Assembly (NCBI GenBank): GCA_902493385.1
Contig: CABUPO010000006.1
Span: forward strand, 62,001 to 126,000
Origin: an uncultured Lachnospiraceae bacterium
Lineage (GTDB): Bacteria > Bacillota > Clostridia > Lachnospirales > Lachnospiraceae
Reading direction: 5' to 3'
DNA length: 64,000 nt
The translations under genes were made by a program, and so were the position numbers. Below, in pieces: positions 33,914-42,910 of the stretch (position 1 is its first letter; every line of letters begins with the position of its first letter). Under the pieces are notes generated by a model. It did no database searches. It worked only from the letters and a program-made list of their open reading frames with translations, and was not told where the DNA came from.

Positions 33914-34782
33914 AAATGAACCTTAAAAGCATATTTTTTGTTGCCAAAAATGAGTACGTTACATGGCTTTGCAACCCAAAAATATTTTTATTTGCGGCAA
34001 TTTTTGTTCCTATACGCGAGATAGTTATTGTGCCTCTTCTGAATGCGGCTGAAAAGATGCAGCAGCCTTTAGGCATATTTGAATCTTATATTGCGACTGC
34101 TAATACAGGAGTGGGAGTGCTGCTTTTTGCATTGTGCTATATAATATTGATGTCGTCGTTTCCTACGGTTGACGGTAATACGCTTTTTTATATTGCGCGT
34201 ATGGGAAAAAAGCTGTGGGCGGCGGGAGAAATTGTATTTCAGTGTCTGTGTGCGGCAACGTACAGTACGATTATTATGGTGGCGTCGCTGCTTCAGACGG
34301 TTAAAGTCTCATATGTGTCTAACGGCTGGAGTCTTGTTGTGACAGATTATGACAGGTTGTATGGGGAGCCGGGAGTATTTACAATGGCGCGTCTTATACC
34401 GCAGAATCTGTATTGCCAGATGGCTCCGTATAAGGCCTTTTTTATATCGTTTGGGATGTTGACGCTGTTTTTTGCCTTGTGTGGACTGACGTTTGTTATA
34501 GGATGCATATATTCCAGAAGACTTCTGTTCTTTTTTATACAGATAGCGCATATATCGCTGGGGTGCGGGCTGATGATGATACAGACGCAGATTATGTGGC
34601 TGTTTCCTGTCAGTCATGCCTTTTTGAAGATTCATTATTATAAGTATTTCAGAAAGTGGGCGTTTCCGCCCGGAGTATCTTTGATTGTTCTTGCGTGTGC
34701 ATGCATGATATCCGCAGCGGTCATTTACAGGAAAGCAAAGACAGTAAGCATAGACATGATAGGAGGGGATGTTCTGCCATGA
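33910..34782 (+). CDS. Membrane protein, probable ABC-2-type permease subunit
   Basis: 290 residues, about six membrane helices with a long loop near residues 125-165 and a basic N-terminus (MKMNLKSIFFVAKNEYVTWL) like ABC-2 exporter subunits. Start and stop overlap both neighbours by four bases (ATGA), so the operon is tightly coupled. No enzymatic motif. Partner of the 229-residue protein and the ATPase (inference from order). Confidence 0.7.
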   Translation: MKMNLKSIFFVAKNEYVTWLCNPKIFLFAAIFVPIREIVIVPLLNAAEKMQQPLGIFESYIATANTGVGVLLFALCYIILMSSFPTVDGNTLFYIARMGKKLWAAGEIVFQCLCAATYSTIIMVASLLQTVKVSYVSNGWSLVVTDYDRLYGEPGVFTMARLIPQNLYCQMAPYKAFFISFGMLTLFFALCGLTFVIGCIYSRRLLFFFIQIAHISLGCGLMMIQTQIMWLFPVSHAFLKIHYYKYFRKWAFPPGVSLIVLACACMISAAVIYRKAKTVSIDMIGGDVLP

Positions 34783-35402
34783 TAGAGGTAAACGACGTAT
34801 CTTTAACAATCAATAAATATGAGATATTAAAAGGGGTTTCAATCAGTGCCAAAAAAGGCGAGGCAGTAGGTCTTGTGGGAGGAAACGGTTCAGGAAAGAC
34901 TATGCTTATGAAATGCATATGTGGTTTTAATACCATGTTTACCGGAGAAATAACCGTTAAGGGGAAAATAATAGGAAAAGATGTGGAGTTTGCTCCTGAT
35001 ACAGGCTTTATAATTGAAAATCCGGGATTTATACCATATATGACAGGCTATGAGAATCTTAAGACGTTAGCTGGAATTAAGAAGCTCATAGGCAGGGATG
35101 AAATAAGGGAGTACATGGAGGTCGTAGGGCTTGATGCTGATAACAAAAAGGGCGTAAAAAAGTATTCTCTTGGTATGCGTCAGAGGCTTGGGCTCGCACA
35201 GGCGCTTATGGAAAACCCTGACATACTTATACTGGACGAGCCGTTTAACGGGCTTGACAAGAAAATGACTGAGAAAATGAGAAACCTTCTGGTAGAAGAA
35301 AAGCGGAAAGGAAAGACGATACTTCTTGCGTCGCATAATGAGACGGATATCGATTATATATGCGACAGGAAATATGAAATTGACGGCGGAAGACTTGTAT
35401 AA
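34779..35402 (+). CDS. ABC exporter ATPase of the peptide operon
   Basis: 207 residues, short but complete: Walker A GGNGSGKT (~residues 36-43), signature YSLGMRQRLGLAQAL, Walker B ILILDEPFNGLD, and switch His in LLASHNETD. It belongs to the CcmA/BcrA-type export ATPases often linked to bacteriocin immunity and antibiotic export. ATG 34779 has AGGAGGGG upstream and overlaps the previous stop; the frame starting at 34656 is too long. It ends the operon. Confidence 0.88.
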   Translation: MIEVNDVSLTINKYEILKGVSISAKKGEAVGLVGGNGSGKTMLMKCICGFNTMFTGEITVKGKIIGKDVEFAPDTGFIIENPGFIPYMTGYENLKTLAGIKKLIGRDEIREYMEVVGLDADNKKGVKKYSLGMRQRLGLAQALMENPDILILDEPFNGLDKKMTEKMRNLLVEEKRKGKTILLASHNETDIDYICDRKYEIDGGRLV

Positions 35403-35532
35403 TATAAATAATGCAATGTATAAAATGGTAAATTATATTATTTTTGGCGGCATATATTAAGTTTGATAAAAGTAAGCTCTGATAATGTTCGCTGACACGA
35501 CATATATATGAAATTACTGTCATCTCATATGA

Positions 35533-35560
35533 TTGAAAACTTTGTATATATCATTACAAT
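35533..35560 (+). promoter_or_regulatory. Promoter ahead of the alpha-L-fucosidase gene
   Basis: TTGAAA (35533-35538), 16-base spacer and TACAAT (35555-35560), 48 bases before the start codon. The 200 bases ahead of the gene hold no other feature. Confidence 0.55.
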
Positions 35561-35607
35561 AAAAAGTGTACTCAATTGTGTTATCTACAAAGAAAGAGGT
35601 GACTGTT

Positions 35608-38586
35608 ATGAAAGGAATAAAACAAACTATAAAAAAAACAGTAATTGGTCTTCTTGCTACAGGTCTTGTAGTTGCGGGTATGCCGTCGGATAATCAGTGC
35701 AAGGCAGCTTGGTCTAATGTTGACCCCGAGGCTGACGAGCTTGTAGAAGGTCCATTTAACGCATCGACAGAGTCGCTCTCGGAATATCAGGTTCCGGAAT
35801 GGTACCGTGACGCGAAATTTGGCATATTCATTCATTACGGTATATATTCGGTACCCGCATTCGGAGATGAATGGTATGGTCACTGGATGTATATGAAAGG
35901 AACAAAAAGTTATGGCGGAAGTGATATCTATACATATCACAAGAATACATATGGAGGCTCCGCAGCTTTTGGATACAAGGATTTTATCCCACAGTTTGTA
36001 ACAGAACTGAAGGCATTTTCTGATAACAATATGGCAGATTACTGGGCAGAGCTTTTTAAGAATGCGGGTGCAAAGTATGTAATGCCGGTTGGCATGCATC
36101 ACGATTCTTTTGCATTATATAACTCTGATGTGCAGACAACATATAATTCGGTTGAACAAGCCGGTGTTGACTATGTTGGACAGCTTCAGAAAGCATGTAA
36201 AGACAGAGGAATGCGCTTTGGAATATCTAATCATTTTGCTGAGAATGACTGGTTTTTCAGTGACTCTGATGCGGCAGGAACTGATATAACAGAAAAGAAT
36301 GAGGACGGCTCTTTAAAATACGGCGAACTGTATGGTGACGGTAAGTCCAAATCAGAGGAGCATATTCACAAATGGTATGATATTTCCATGGAAATAATCA
36401 ACAAATATAACCCGGATCTTATATATTATGATTTTGACCTTGTGCAGGAACCGTTTAACAAGTATGATGATGCTAACCGTTATCTGATGCTTGCTAACTA
36501 TTACAATCAGGCGTTAACTAATAATAAAGACGGCGTTGTATGTTTTAACAAATCAGGTGCATTTACATCTGCTGAGGCTGTTCCTGAGAGCGAGCGTGCG
36601 GCGTCTTCAAAGATTAATCCTTATGTGTGGCAGACAGACACATCAATCGGACGTAAATCGTGGTGTTATACGACCGATGAAGTATATCGTTCAGGTAATG
36701 AGTTCATTGGAGCTTTGGTTGATATCGTTAGTAAGAATGGTAACCTGCTGTTAAATGTAGGTCCGCAGGCAGACGGTACAATTCCCGATAAAGCAGAAGA
36801 CGCCCTTCTTACAATCGGAGAATGGTTATCTACATACGGGGACGCAATATATGCTACACGTCCATGGTTCATTTATGGAGAGGGTCCGTCTCAGAATTCA
36901 GGAGATAATTACAATTATACAACTAAGGATATCAGGTTTACTAAGAGTAAGGATAATTCCACATTATATGTTACAGCTCTTGCGAAACCTACCAGTGATA
37001 CGATGGCTGTTACAACTCTTGGAAGCAATAACTGGGATGCTTCAACAATTAAGTCAATAAGCCTTATTAACGGCTCCGACAGAGAAATCCTTGAATGGGA
37101 GCAGAATGCGGACGCGCTTAATATTTACATTCCTGATTATGAATCAATACAAACAGCATATTCGGTAGAGATTAAGTTCAACAATGATATAATTATGCCA
37201 ATCGCAGTAGCTGCAAATGGAGCAATTAATGCAGCTTTGGCTTATGACACATATGGCATTACGTCAGGTTCATGTTCAGATGACGGCTCAGAGACAATTA
37301 AGACTGAAGAAAAGGGCTATGCGAAATACATGCTTATAACAGATAGTAATAATAAGCCGTCATCATATCAGATAAGACTTTCCAATGATTCACAGGGAAC
37401 CATAGAACTTCGAGTTGGAGGATATGACGGCAGGCTCATAGGAAAACTTCCTGTAGAATATGATTCTGATACAGGATACAGGACCGTGTCGGGCAGGCTG
37501 TACTATGATGGCAATTTAGACGAACTTGACCTGTGTATTGTATTAAGAGGTAAGTTTAGTATTGCAAACTTTAGTCTGTTTAACAGAACGCTTAATAACA
37601 AAATTGAAGCTGAAAGTTATGATGATAAATTTGGTTCCGTAACCGCAGAAGCGTGTGCCGATGAAGGCGGAGGAGAAAATCTTGGATATTCCAATTCAGG
37701 TGATTATGTTAAGTATTCATCTGTAGATTTCGGCAAAACATGTAACAAGCTGTCAATGAGACTTGCAGGACAGGGAGGCAGCCTTGATATAAGAATCGAC
37801 TCGCCGGAAGGCAGGATTATTGCAAGTACAGATGCAGTGAATACCGGCTCATGGACATCATATGATACGTACGAATATGAAATAGCCGGAGTTACAGGCA
37901 TACATGACGTTTACCTTACATTTAATTCTTCTGTTAATGTTAACTGGCTGATGTTCTCTAATGAAAGTGGACAGCCTGATATAACAATAACAGATGACGT
38001 ACTGATTGATGATTCAGAACCATTTTTTGCTCCTGAACCTGATGATCATCCACAGAGCACACCAGTACAGGATCATACAGAGACACCAACGCAGGCGCCA
38101 GTTCCTGAACCGTCTGTAGATAACAAAGTGACTTTGAACAAATCAAAAATAACTATAGGTGTTAATGAGAAATTTAAACTTATCGCAGCTTCAACCGGCA
38201 GTGTATCATATAGTTCGTCAAACAGCAAGGTAGCTTCTGTATCAGCGAAAGGAATTATTAAAGGAAAGAAGACAGGAAAAGCTGTCATAACCGCAAAGTC
38301 CGCAGGCGGCGGACTAGCCAATATTGCCGTTACTGTAAAAAAAGCGCCAAAGAAAATTACTGTAAACAAAAAAACAGTGGTTATAAAGAAAGGAAGATCA
38401 TATAAGATTAAGTATGCTCTTTCCAAAAAATCCGCAAGCTACAGTATAAGATATATAAGTAAAAATAAGAAAGTGGCAAAGGTTTCTTCCTCAGGTGTAA
38501 TAAAGGGAGTAAAGGCGGGAAAGACAACTGTCAGTGTCGTTACTTATAACAAAAAAAGGACTTCGGTTAAAGTCAGGGTTTATTGA
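35608..38586 (+). CDS. Secreted alpha-L-fucosidase (GH29) with CBM6-like and two Ig-like modules
   Basis: 992 residues. A signal peptide precedes the GH29 barrel (~60-400): WYRDAKFGIFIHYGIYSVPA, YVMPVGMHHDSFALYN and the nucleophile region PDLIYYDFDL, with Asp275 as likely nucleophile; GNLLLNVGPQADG is a hallmark of the family. A GH29 C-terminal beta domain and a linker follow, then a CBM6-type domain (~664-784, starting IEAESYDD) and two lysine-rich Big_2 modules (~834-991). It should release fucose from mucin or plant glycans outside the cell. The start at 35608 has AAAGAGGTGA. An AraC regulator is encoded tail-to-tail and may control it. Confidence 0.92.
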   Translation: MKGIKQTIKKTVIGLLATGLVVAGMPSDNQCKAAWSNVDPEADELVEGPFNASTESLSEYQVPEWYRDAKFGIFIHYGIYSVPAFGDEWYGHWMYMKGTKSYGGSDIYTYHKNTYGGSAAFGYKDFIPQFVTELKAFSDNNMADYWAELFKNAGAKYVMPVGMHHDSFALYNSDVQTTYNSVEQAGVDYVGQLQKACKDRGMRFGISNHFAENDWFFSDSDAAGTDITEKNEDGSLKYGELYGDGKSKSEEHIHKWYDISMEIINKYNPDLIYYDFDLVQEPFNKYDDANRYLMLANYYNQALTNNKDGVVCFNKSGAFTSAEAVPESERAASSKINPYVWQTDTSIGRKSWCYTTDEVYRSGNEFIGALVDIVSKNGNLLLNVGPQADGTIPDKAEDALLTIGEWLSTYGDAIYATRPWFIYGEGPSQNSGDNYNYTTKDIRFTKSKDNSTLYVTALAKPTSDTMAVTTLGSNNWDASTIKSISLINGSDREILEWEQNADALNIYIPDYESIQTAYSVEIKFNNDIIMPIAVAANGAINAALAYDTYGITSGSCSDDGSETIKTEEKGYAKYMLITDSNNKPSSYQIRLSNDSQGTIELRVGGYDGRLIGKLPVEYDSDTGYRTVSGRLYYDGNLDELDLCIVLRGKFSIANFSLFNRTLNNKIEAESYDDKFGSVTAEACADEGGGENLGYSNSGDYVKYSSVDFGKTCNKLSMRLAGQGGSLDIRIDSPEGRIIASTDAVNTGSWTSYDTYEYEIAGVTGIHDVYLTFNSSVNVNWLMFSNESGQPDITITDDVLIDDSEPFFAPEPDDHPQSTPVQDHTETPTQAPVPEPSVDNKVTLNKSKITIGVNEKFKLIAASTGSVSYSSSNSKVASVSAKGIIKGKKTGKAVITAKSAGGGLANIAVTVKKAPKKITVNKKTVVIKKGRSYKIKYALSKKSASYSIRYISKNKKVAKVSSSGVIKGVKAGKTTVSVVTYNKKRTSVKVRVY

Positions 38587-39419
38587 TTCTGTCTGAATTT
38601 ATGAGGAGATATACCATAATATTTTTTAAAGGATGTTGAAAAATGCCCTGCAGATGAATAATTAAGTCTCTCGGATATTTCGTTAATGCTAAGGTTATTA
38701 TCAGAGAGCATTGTCTTGGCGGCAGACATTTTTGCCTGATGTTTTTTTTGACGGAAATTCATATTATAGTTGTGTTTAAGCAGCCGTTCAGTCTGACGGT
38801 TGCTTAAACCTATATCTGAGGCAAGTTTATCTAGAGTTATATTATTATAATCATATAAAAAACGTTGTTCTATATACAGGTATGGTTCATACAGGTGGGT
38901 ACTGCCTTTTGTCACCGAAATACAATTACAATCCTGATAATTCCTTATCATAATTATAATCAACTGTTGATAAAGTAATGAAACCTGATACTCATAGCCG
39001 ATATTTTTTTCATCAGTTTCCTTAATAATAAGCTCTAACAGCATTTTTATATTATGCTTGTCCTGTCCAAGCCAAAATGGAGTGGATTCAAATATATTAA
39101 GAAGCGGCCGGTTCTTATCAGCAGCTTTTTTGGTTTTAATAATCTGGAGATATAGGCAGTATTCTGACATGGGATTATCAGGATCAGGAATCTGTTCGTG
39201 GTCGATATCGGGACCTGTAATATACAAAGTGCCGGGAGATATCCGGTAATCATGTCCGGATATATTGACAGTACCTCTCCCTGACGGTACATAGTGAATT
39301 TCATAACTGTTAATACTATGTGAGTGTTTAGGTATCGCACACGTAAATTGTGAAAAAAAAGGAAACTTAGCTCGAATTTTAGTATCTTCAAACGTAAAAA
39401 TAAAATCACAGGACGGCAT
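38580..39419 (-). CDS. AraC family transcriptional regulator
   Basis: 279 residues. Residues 1-150 form a cupin-type sensor (HSINSYEIHYVPSGRGTV, SPGTLYITGPDIDHEQ), as in sugar-sensing AraC proteins; the last ~100 residues carry two helix-turn-helix motifs ending in LNYSSAGHFSTSFKKYYGIS. The start at 39419 follows AAAGGA with 9-base spacing; the frame extends to TTG 39488, but without a good ribosome site. It is convergent with the fucosidase gene and overlaps its 3' end by 7 bases, so control of that gene by a sugar signal is plausible but not shown. Confidence 0.88.
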   Translation of the reverse strand: MPSCDFIFTFEDTKIRAKFPFFSQFTCAIPKHSHSINSYEIHYVPSGRGTVNISGHDYRISPGTLYITGPDIDHEQIPDPDNPMSEYCLYLQIIKTKKAADKNRPLLNIFESTPFWLGQDKHNIKMLLELIIKETDEKNIGYEYQVSLLYQQLIIIMIRNYQDCNCISVTKGSTHLYEPYLYIEQRFLYDYNNITLDKLASDIGLSNRQTERLLKHNYNMNFRQKKHQAKMSAAKTMLSDNNLSINEISERLNYSSAGHFSTSFKKYYGISPHKFRQNQ

Positions 39420-39551
39420 ACAGATTATTCCTTTCATAGAGATACTATCTGTTTGGCTGCATGGTAAGCTTAGTTTTATTAAGCGCAATCTTTGCAGCAG
39501 AAAATAATCTAATCCATTATTTTCCGCTTTGTGTTAAATTCAGTAAAATTA

Positions 39552-40331
39552 TTATAGTGATGAAAGTACCTGAATGGCATTATCCCTGATAATGGTATCG
39601 CAGTGTTCTTTAAGGTGAGATGCGGCCGCATATGATGAACGCTCGGCGGTTCCATATTCCAGAATAATGTTGCAGGTTTTTGCAAAATCCTCTTCAGCAA
39701 GGCTCTCATTATGGAGAAGCAGGTAATATCTGTGATTATTGTTGTTCTTATATACACTGTTCTTTTGATGATATATATTCGATATATCCTTAGCCATACG
39801 GATAATGTCGTCAAGTGAGGAAAATGAGAATAATGCTTCTGTATCCGTCTTTTGTGAAGTGTGTGGAACTGCTTCGACGGAAATCTTATCTACCTGTATG
39901 GGCTCTGGTACTGCGTTCTCTGTATCTGAGTCCTGAGCGCTGTCAGGTTCTTCGCCGTCTATATCTTTTGTATATCTGTTAAATCTTTCTATAAGTTCTT
40001 GGGCAATGCTTTTTGCAGCGCTGTCATTATCTGTATCGTCGCTTTCCAAAGAAAGCCTTGAAAACTTGTTGTTAAGCTCGTCAGGATTATCGACTTTTGT
40101 TATAACAAGTATAAGGGTTTCTCTTGAAACGGGAATTGCTTCAATCATAAGAGGAATGTCATCAGCTTCAAAACCAAATTCATAAGAAGCCTGCTGCATC
40201 ATATCCCTGAATAACGCTTTTGCTTTTTCTGAGCCATAAGCAAGTTCGCTGAATTTGAGTTCGCGATCAACCAAGTCCTGATGACTTAAGGTGCATCTTA
40301 TCTGATTGTCACTTATTTTTTCGATTTTCAT
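39552..40331 (-). CDS. mecA: Adaptor protein MecA
   Basis: 259 residues. The N-terminal domain (MKIEKISDNQIRCTLSHQDL) and the C-terminal domain (LFSFSSLDDIIRMAKDI, YYLLLHN) match MecA/YpbH; between them is an acidic linker. MecA delivers substrates to the ClpC protease. The ribosome site AAAGGAG is followed by TGT and CTCCT, so AGGAG-TGT-CTCCT can fold into a small hairpin that hides it. Confidence 0.92.
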   Translation of the reverse strand: MKIEKISDNQIRCTLSHQDLVDRELKFSELAYGSEKAKALFRDMMQQASYEFGFEADDIPLMIEAIPVSRETLILVITKVDNPDELNNKFSRLSLESDDTDNDSAAKSIAQELIERFNRYTKDIDGEEPDSAQDSDTENAVPEPIQVDKISVEAVPHTSQKTDTEALFSFSSLDDIIRMAKDISNIYHQKNSVYKNNNNHRYYLLLHNESLAEEDFAKTCNIILEYGTAERSSYAAASHLKEHCDTIIRDNAIQVLSSL

Positions 40332-40504
40332 ACAGGAGACACTCCTTTCTGTTGCTGAATAAAGCCTTTTTTATGTATAAGAAAGTATAATTTATAATAT
40401 TAATAAAGTCAATAGGATTATTTGCACAATGAAATTCCAATAAATGTAAACAAATATTGCGTATTTGCACAAAAAACCTTATAGATAATTGTATATTTAG
40501 TCAA

Positions 40505-40533
40505 TTGCGGGAATATGCCTTTTTACGTATAAT
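40505..40533 (+). promoter_or_regulatory. Strong promoter of the structured leader/RNA
   Basis: TTGCGG (40505-40510), exact 17-base spacer, perfect TATAAT (40528-40533). Transcription should start near G40540. Confidence 0.75.
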
Positions 40534-40539
40534 TTTTTT

Positions 40540-40788
40540 GTGAGGCGCTGTGTGAACCCTGAGAAAGGGGGGACATGGTAAAGAATAATTCTGTTTGATC
40601 TTATATTCTGGAGTTTATCGGTATATATCTATATATCATTGACAGATCTTTTGCAGATAATCCCGAAAATGATTATTTTGACTGATAAAATGACTAAAAT
40701 GTGTTCATGGACGTCTCATATTATATACATGGAGAGGAGTTGGTATATTGCCTGTGGAACGTATACACCACAACAGACTGCGCCTTGC
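40540..40788 (+). ncRNA. Candidate structured RNA or long leader
   Basis: Beginning at the predicted start site, bases 40540-40554 pair with 40769-40788: GUGAGGCGC with GCGCCUUGC (9 pairs, two G-U), then UGU/ACA and GUG/CAC after a 4-base and a 1-base bulge, about 15 pairs in all. A small CCCU/AGGG hairpin lies just inside. A ~249-base RNA closed by its own ends resembles the plan of 6S-like or other large regulatory RNAs, but no known family was recognised. A competing local hairpin (UGUGG/CCACA, 40753-40772) exists. No terminator follows at once, so it may instead be the leader of the gene at 40803. Confidence 0.4.
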
Positions 40789-40802
40789 CATAGGCAGTTA
40801 AT

Positions 40803-41039
40803 ATGGATAAGCAAAGACGAAACAACAATAAGAACGTTATGTATGAATGGATTAGAAGCGAAATATGTGAAGCTGAAAAAAAGGGCATACATGTTAACGT
40901 CTGCGGCGTCAGGTACTCGTCTGACGATTCTCAGGAATTATATAAAGTACTTGAAGACGCCGTGTATATGGAGGATTACCTCTGTGATGAGGAGGGACGT
41001 ATTATTCAGATTAATTTTGACAAAATTAATCAACTGTAA
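40803..41039 (+). CDS. Small acidic protein of unknown function
   Basis: 78 residues, balanced and slightly acidic (VMYEWIRSEICEAEKKGIHV, MEDYLCDEEGRIIQINF), no membrane segment. The composition and the terminator that follows argue for a real gene. Its ribosome site is poor (AGGCAG); a 17-codon frame with a strong site ends two bases before its ATG, so translational coupling is possible. A longer overlapping frame (40639-41049) has implausible composition. No family was recognised. Confidence 0.6.
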   Translation: MDKQRRNNNKNVMYEWIRSEICEAEKKGIHVNVCGVRYSSDDSQELYKVLEDAVYMEDYLCDEEGRIIQINFDKINQL

Positions 41040-41125
41040 ACAGCAATAAAAATATGCAGGCAGACTGCAGGATACAGAGCATTTCAGGCATAATTTATCG
41101 GTGTGGCTGTGATGCGGATTAAAGG

Positions 41126-41159
41126 CACACATTCAGTTAATTTATCTGAATGTGTGTTT
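41126..41159 (+). terminator. Terminator after the small acidic protein
   Basis: CACACATTCAG (41126-41136) and CTGAATGTGTG (41146-41156) pair perfectly with a 9-base loop, followed by TTTC. Confidence 0.8.
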
Positions 41160-41215
41160 CCATTTGCTGATAAATATGTTACTATATAAATATATGACAA
41201 ATGGAGGATACGTTA

Positions 41216-42910
41216 ATGGACAAAAAGATAAAATTGATTTCAGCTGTTGTAGTTGTTGTAATTATCGGACTAATGACCGCATTTTTTATATATAAATTCT
41301 CACCTTCTAAGGAAGTAATGGATTTGTCGGAATACTATAATCTTACATCGGAGGAAGAGATGGCTGTAATTCTTCAGGACTCCATATCTGATGAAAAGGG
41401 ATTATATGCAGACGGCGTGCCTTATGTCAGTTATTCGATGGTAAAAGAGCTGTTTAATAAGAAGTTTTACTGGGATGCGAACGAGCAGGTTATGATATTA
41501 ACAAGGCCTCAGGAAATTATCAAAATTCAGCCTGAAGCTGCAGAAGTATCAGTGAATAAAGGCAGTGTTGCAAAAGAGTATGTTGTTGTTAAGATGCATA
41601 ATGATACTCCTTATATTGCCATGCCGTATGTACAGGAGACGTCGGATATCACCTATCAGACATACGAGCTGCCTAACAGAATTGTTATTCAGTATAAATG
41701 GGGGATTAATGAGCTTGCAGCGACGGTAAAAAGGAAAACGGTGATAAGGCTTAAAGATAGTATTAAGAGTCAGATACTTGCCGAAGTTTCGCCGGATGAT
41801 AAAGTTGTATGCGTAGATACCGACGAGACTGTAAGCAGGGGATTTTCAAAGGTTATATCGGAAGACGGAATTATCGGTTATGTTAAGACAAAAAAGCTTA
41901 ATGAGAGTTCGTACAGAATAACAGAATCCTCGTTTGCAAAGCCTGAATATGTTCATATAACAAAAGATTACGACATATGTATGGCATGGCATCAGGTTAC
42001 TAATGCGTCTGCTAACGGAGGGCTTCTCAATCTTCTGAACAGTACAAAGGGCGTTAATACAATATCTCCGACATGGTTTTCGGTTAAGGATAATCAGGGA
42101 AACATATCCTCTCTTGCAGATGAAGCTTATGTTCAGAGGGCGCATAATGCAGGAGTTGAAGTGTGGGGGCTTTGCAGTGATTTTAGTAAAGAGATTGATA
42201 TTGCGGTAGTTCTGGCTAATACAAAAAGCCGTGAGCGGCTGGAAAATAAGCTTTTGAGTATGGCGATAGAATATAATCTTGACGGCATTAATATAGATTT
42301 TGAAAATATAAAAGAAGAAAGCGGAGAAGACTTCATACAGTTTGTCAGGGAGATGGCTGTTAAATGCAGTAATAACGGAATCGTTCTCTCAATCAATAAT
42401 TATGTGCCTGTTTCTTACAGAGAATATTATAATTATGAAGAACAGGGTGAAGTCGCAGATTATGTAGTAATTATGGCGTATGATGAACATTACAGCGGAA
42501 GCGAGGAAGCCGGTTCCGTATCTTCAATTGGATTTGTAAAAGATGCAGCCGGCAAAATTACGGAAATGGTAAGTCCGGAACGTGTAATTATGGCGCTTCC
42601 ATTCTATACAAGGCTTTGGAAATTGTCGCAGGAGGGCCTTACCTCTGCTGCATACAGCATGAGCGGAGCCCAAAGCATACTTAACGACCGTAAGGTCGAC
42701 CATGCATGGGACGCCGAATCCGGACAGTACTATGCAGAATATCAGGAGAATGGTTCGACATTCCAGATATGGCTTGAGGAGGAAAGGTCTATAGAAGAAA
42801 AGCTTAAGGCCGTTACCCAGAGCGGTATTAATAACGTGAGCTTTTGGAGACTGGGATTTGAAAAAACAGAGGTTTGGAATACGGTTGCGAATTATATTAA
42901 TGCTAACTAG
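41216..42910 (+). CDS. GH18-family protein with SH3-like region (spore-germination YaaH/YdhD-like)
   Basis: 564 residues. One N-terminal membrane helix or uncleaved signal (LISAVVVVVIIGLMTAFFIY), a ~200-residue region with copper-amine-oxidase-like and SH3-like parts (VCVDTDETVSRGFSKVISED), then a GH18 barrel (~250-564). The catalytic motif is LDGINIDFENI, with the Glu as acid/base; YDEHYSGSEEAGS and SFWRLGFE are typical of the YaaH/YdhD branch, which cuts peptidoglycan GlcNAc linkages. ATG 41216 follows GGAGG. It is convergent with cwlD and overlaps its end by 8 bases. Confidence 0.88.
   Translation: MDKKIKLISAVVVVVIIGLMTAFFIYKFSPSKEVMDLSEYYNLTSEEEMAVILQDSISDEKGLYADGVPYVSYSMVKELFNKKFYWDANEQVMILTRPQEIIKIQPEAAEVSVNKGSVAKEYVVVKMHNDTPYIAMPYVQETSDITYQTYELPNRIVIQYKWGINELAATVKRKTVIRLKDSIKSQILAEVSPDDKVVCVDTDETVSRGFSKVISEDGIIGYVKTKKLNESSYRITESSFAKPEYVHITKDYDICMAWHQVTNASANGGLLNLLNSTKGVNTISPTWFSVKDNQGNISSLADEAYVQRAHNAGVEVWGLCSDFSKEIDIAVVLANTKSRERLENKLLSMAIEYNLDGINIDFENIKEESGEDFIQFVREMAVKCSNNGIVLSINNYVPVSYREYYNYEEQGEVADYVVIMAYDEHYSGSEEAGSVSSIGFVKDAAGKITEMVSPERVIMALPFYTRLWKLSQEGLTSAAYSMSGAQSILNDRKVDHAWDAESGQYYAEYQENGSTFQIWLEEERSIEEKLKAVTQSGINNVSFWRLGFEKTEVWNTVANYINAN

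Larger units (their letters stand above)
40332..40802. other. 470-base region without a clear protein gene
   Basis: The left part (40332-40500) is AT-rich and should hold the mecA promoter on the minus strand. The right part contains the promoter at 40505-40533 and a transcript with an unusually good long-range helix (see separate entry). Two mini frames with good ribosome sites are present: ATG 40575-40598 (7 residues) after GAAAGGGGGG, and TTG 40748-40801 (17 residues) after GAGAGGAG. Neither can be called a gene from sequence alone. Confidence 0.6.

Noticed and set aside
40639..41049. 136-residue plus-strand frame
   Set aside because: Its composition (Met, Thr, Lys and Cys rich, no pattern) looks non-coding, and the frame at 40803-41039 gives a more protein-like product with a terminator after it.
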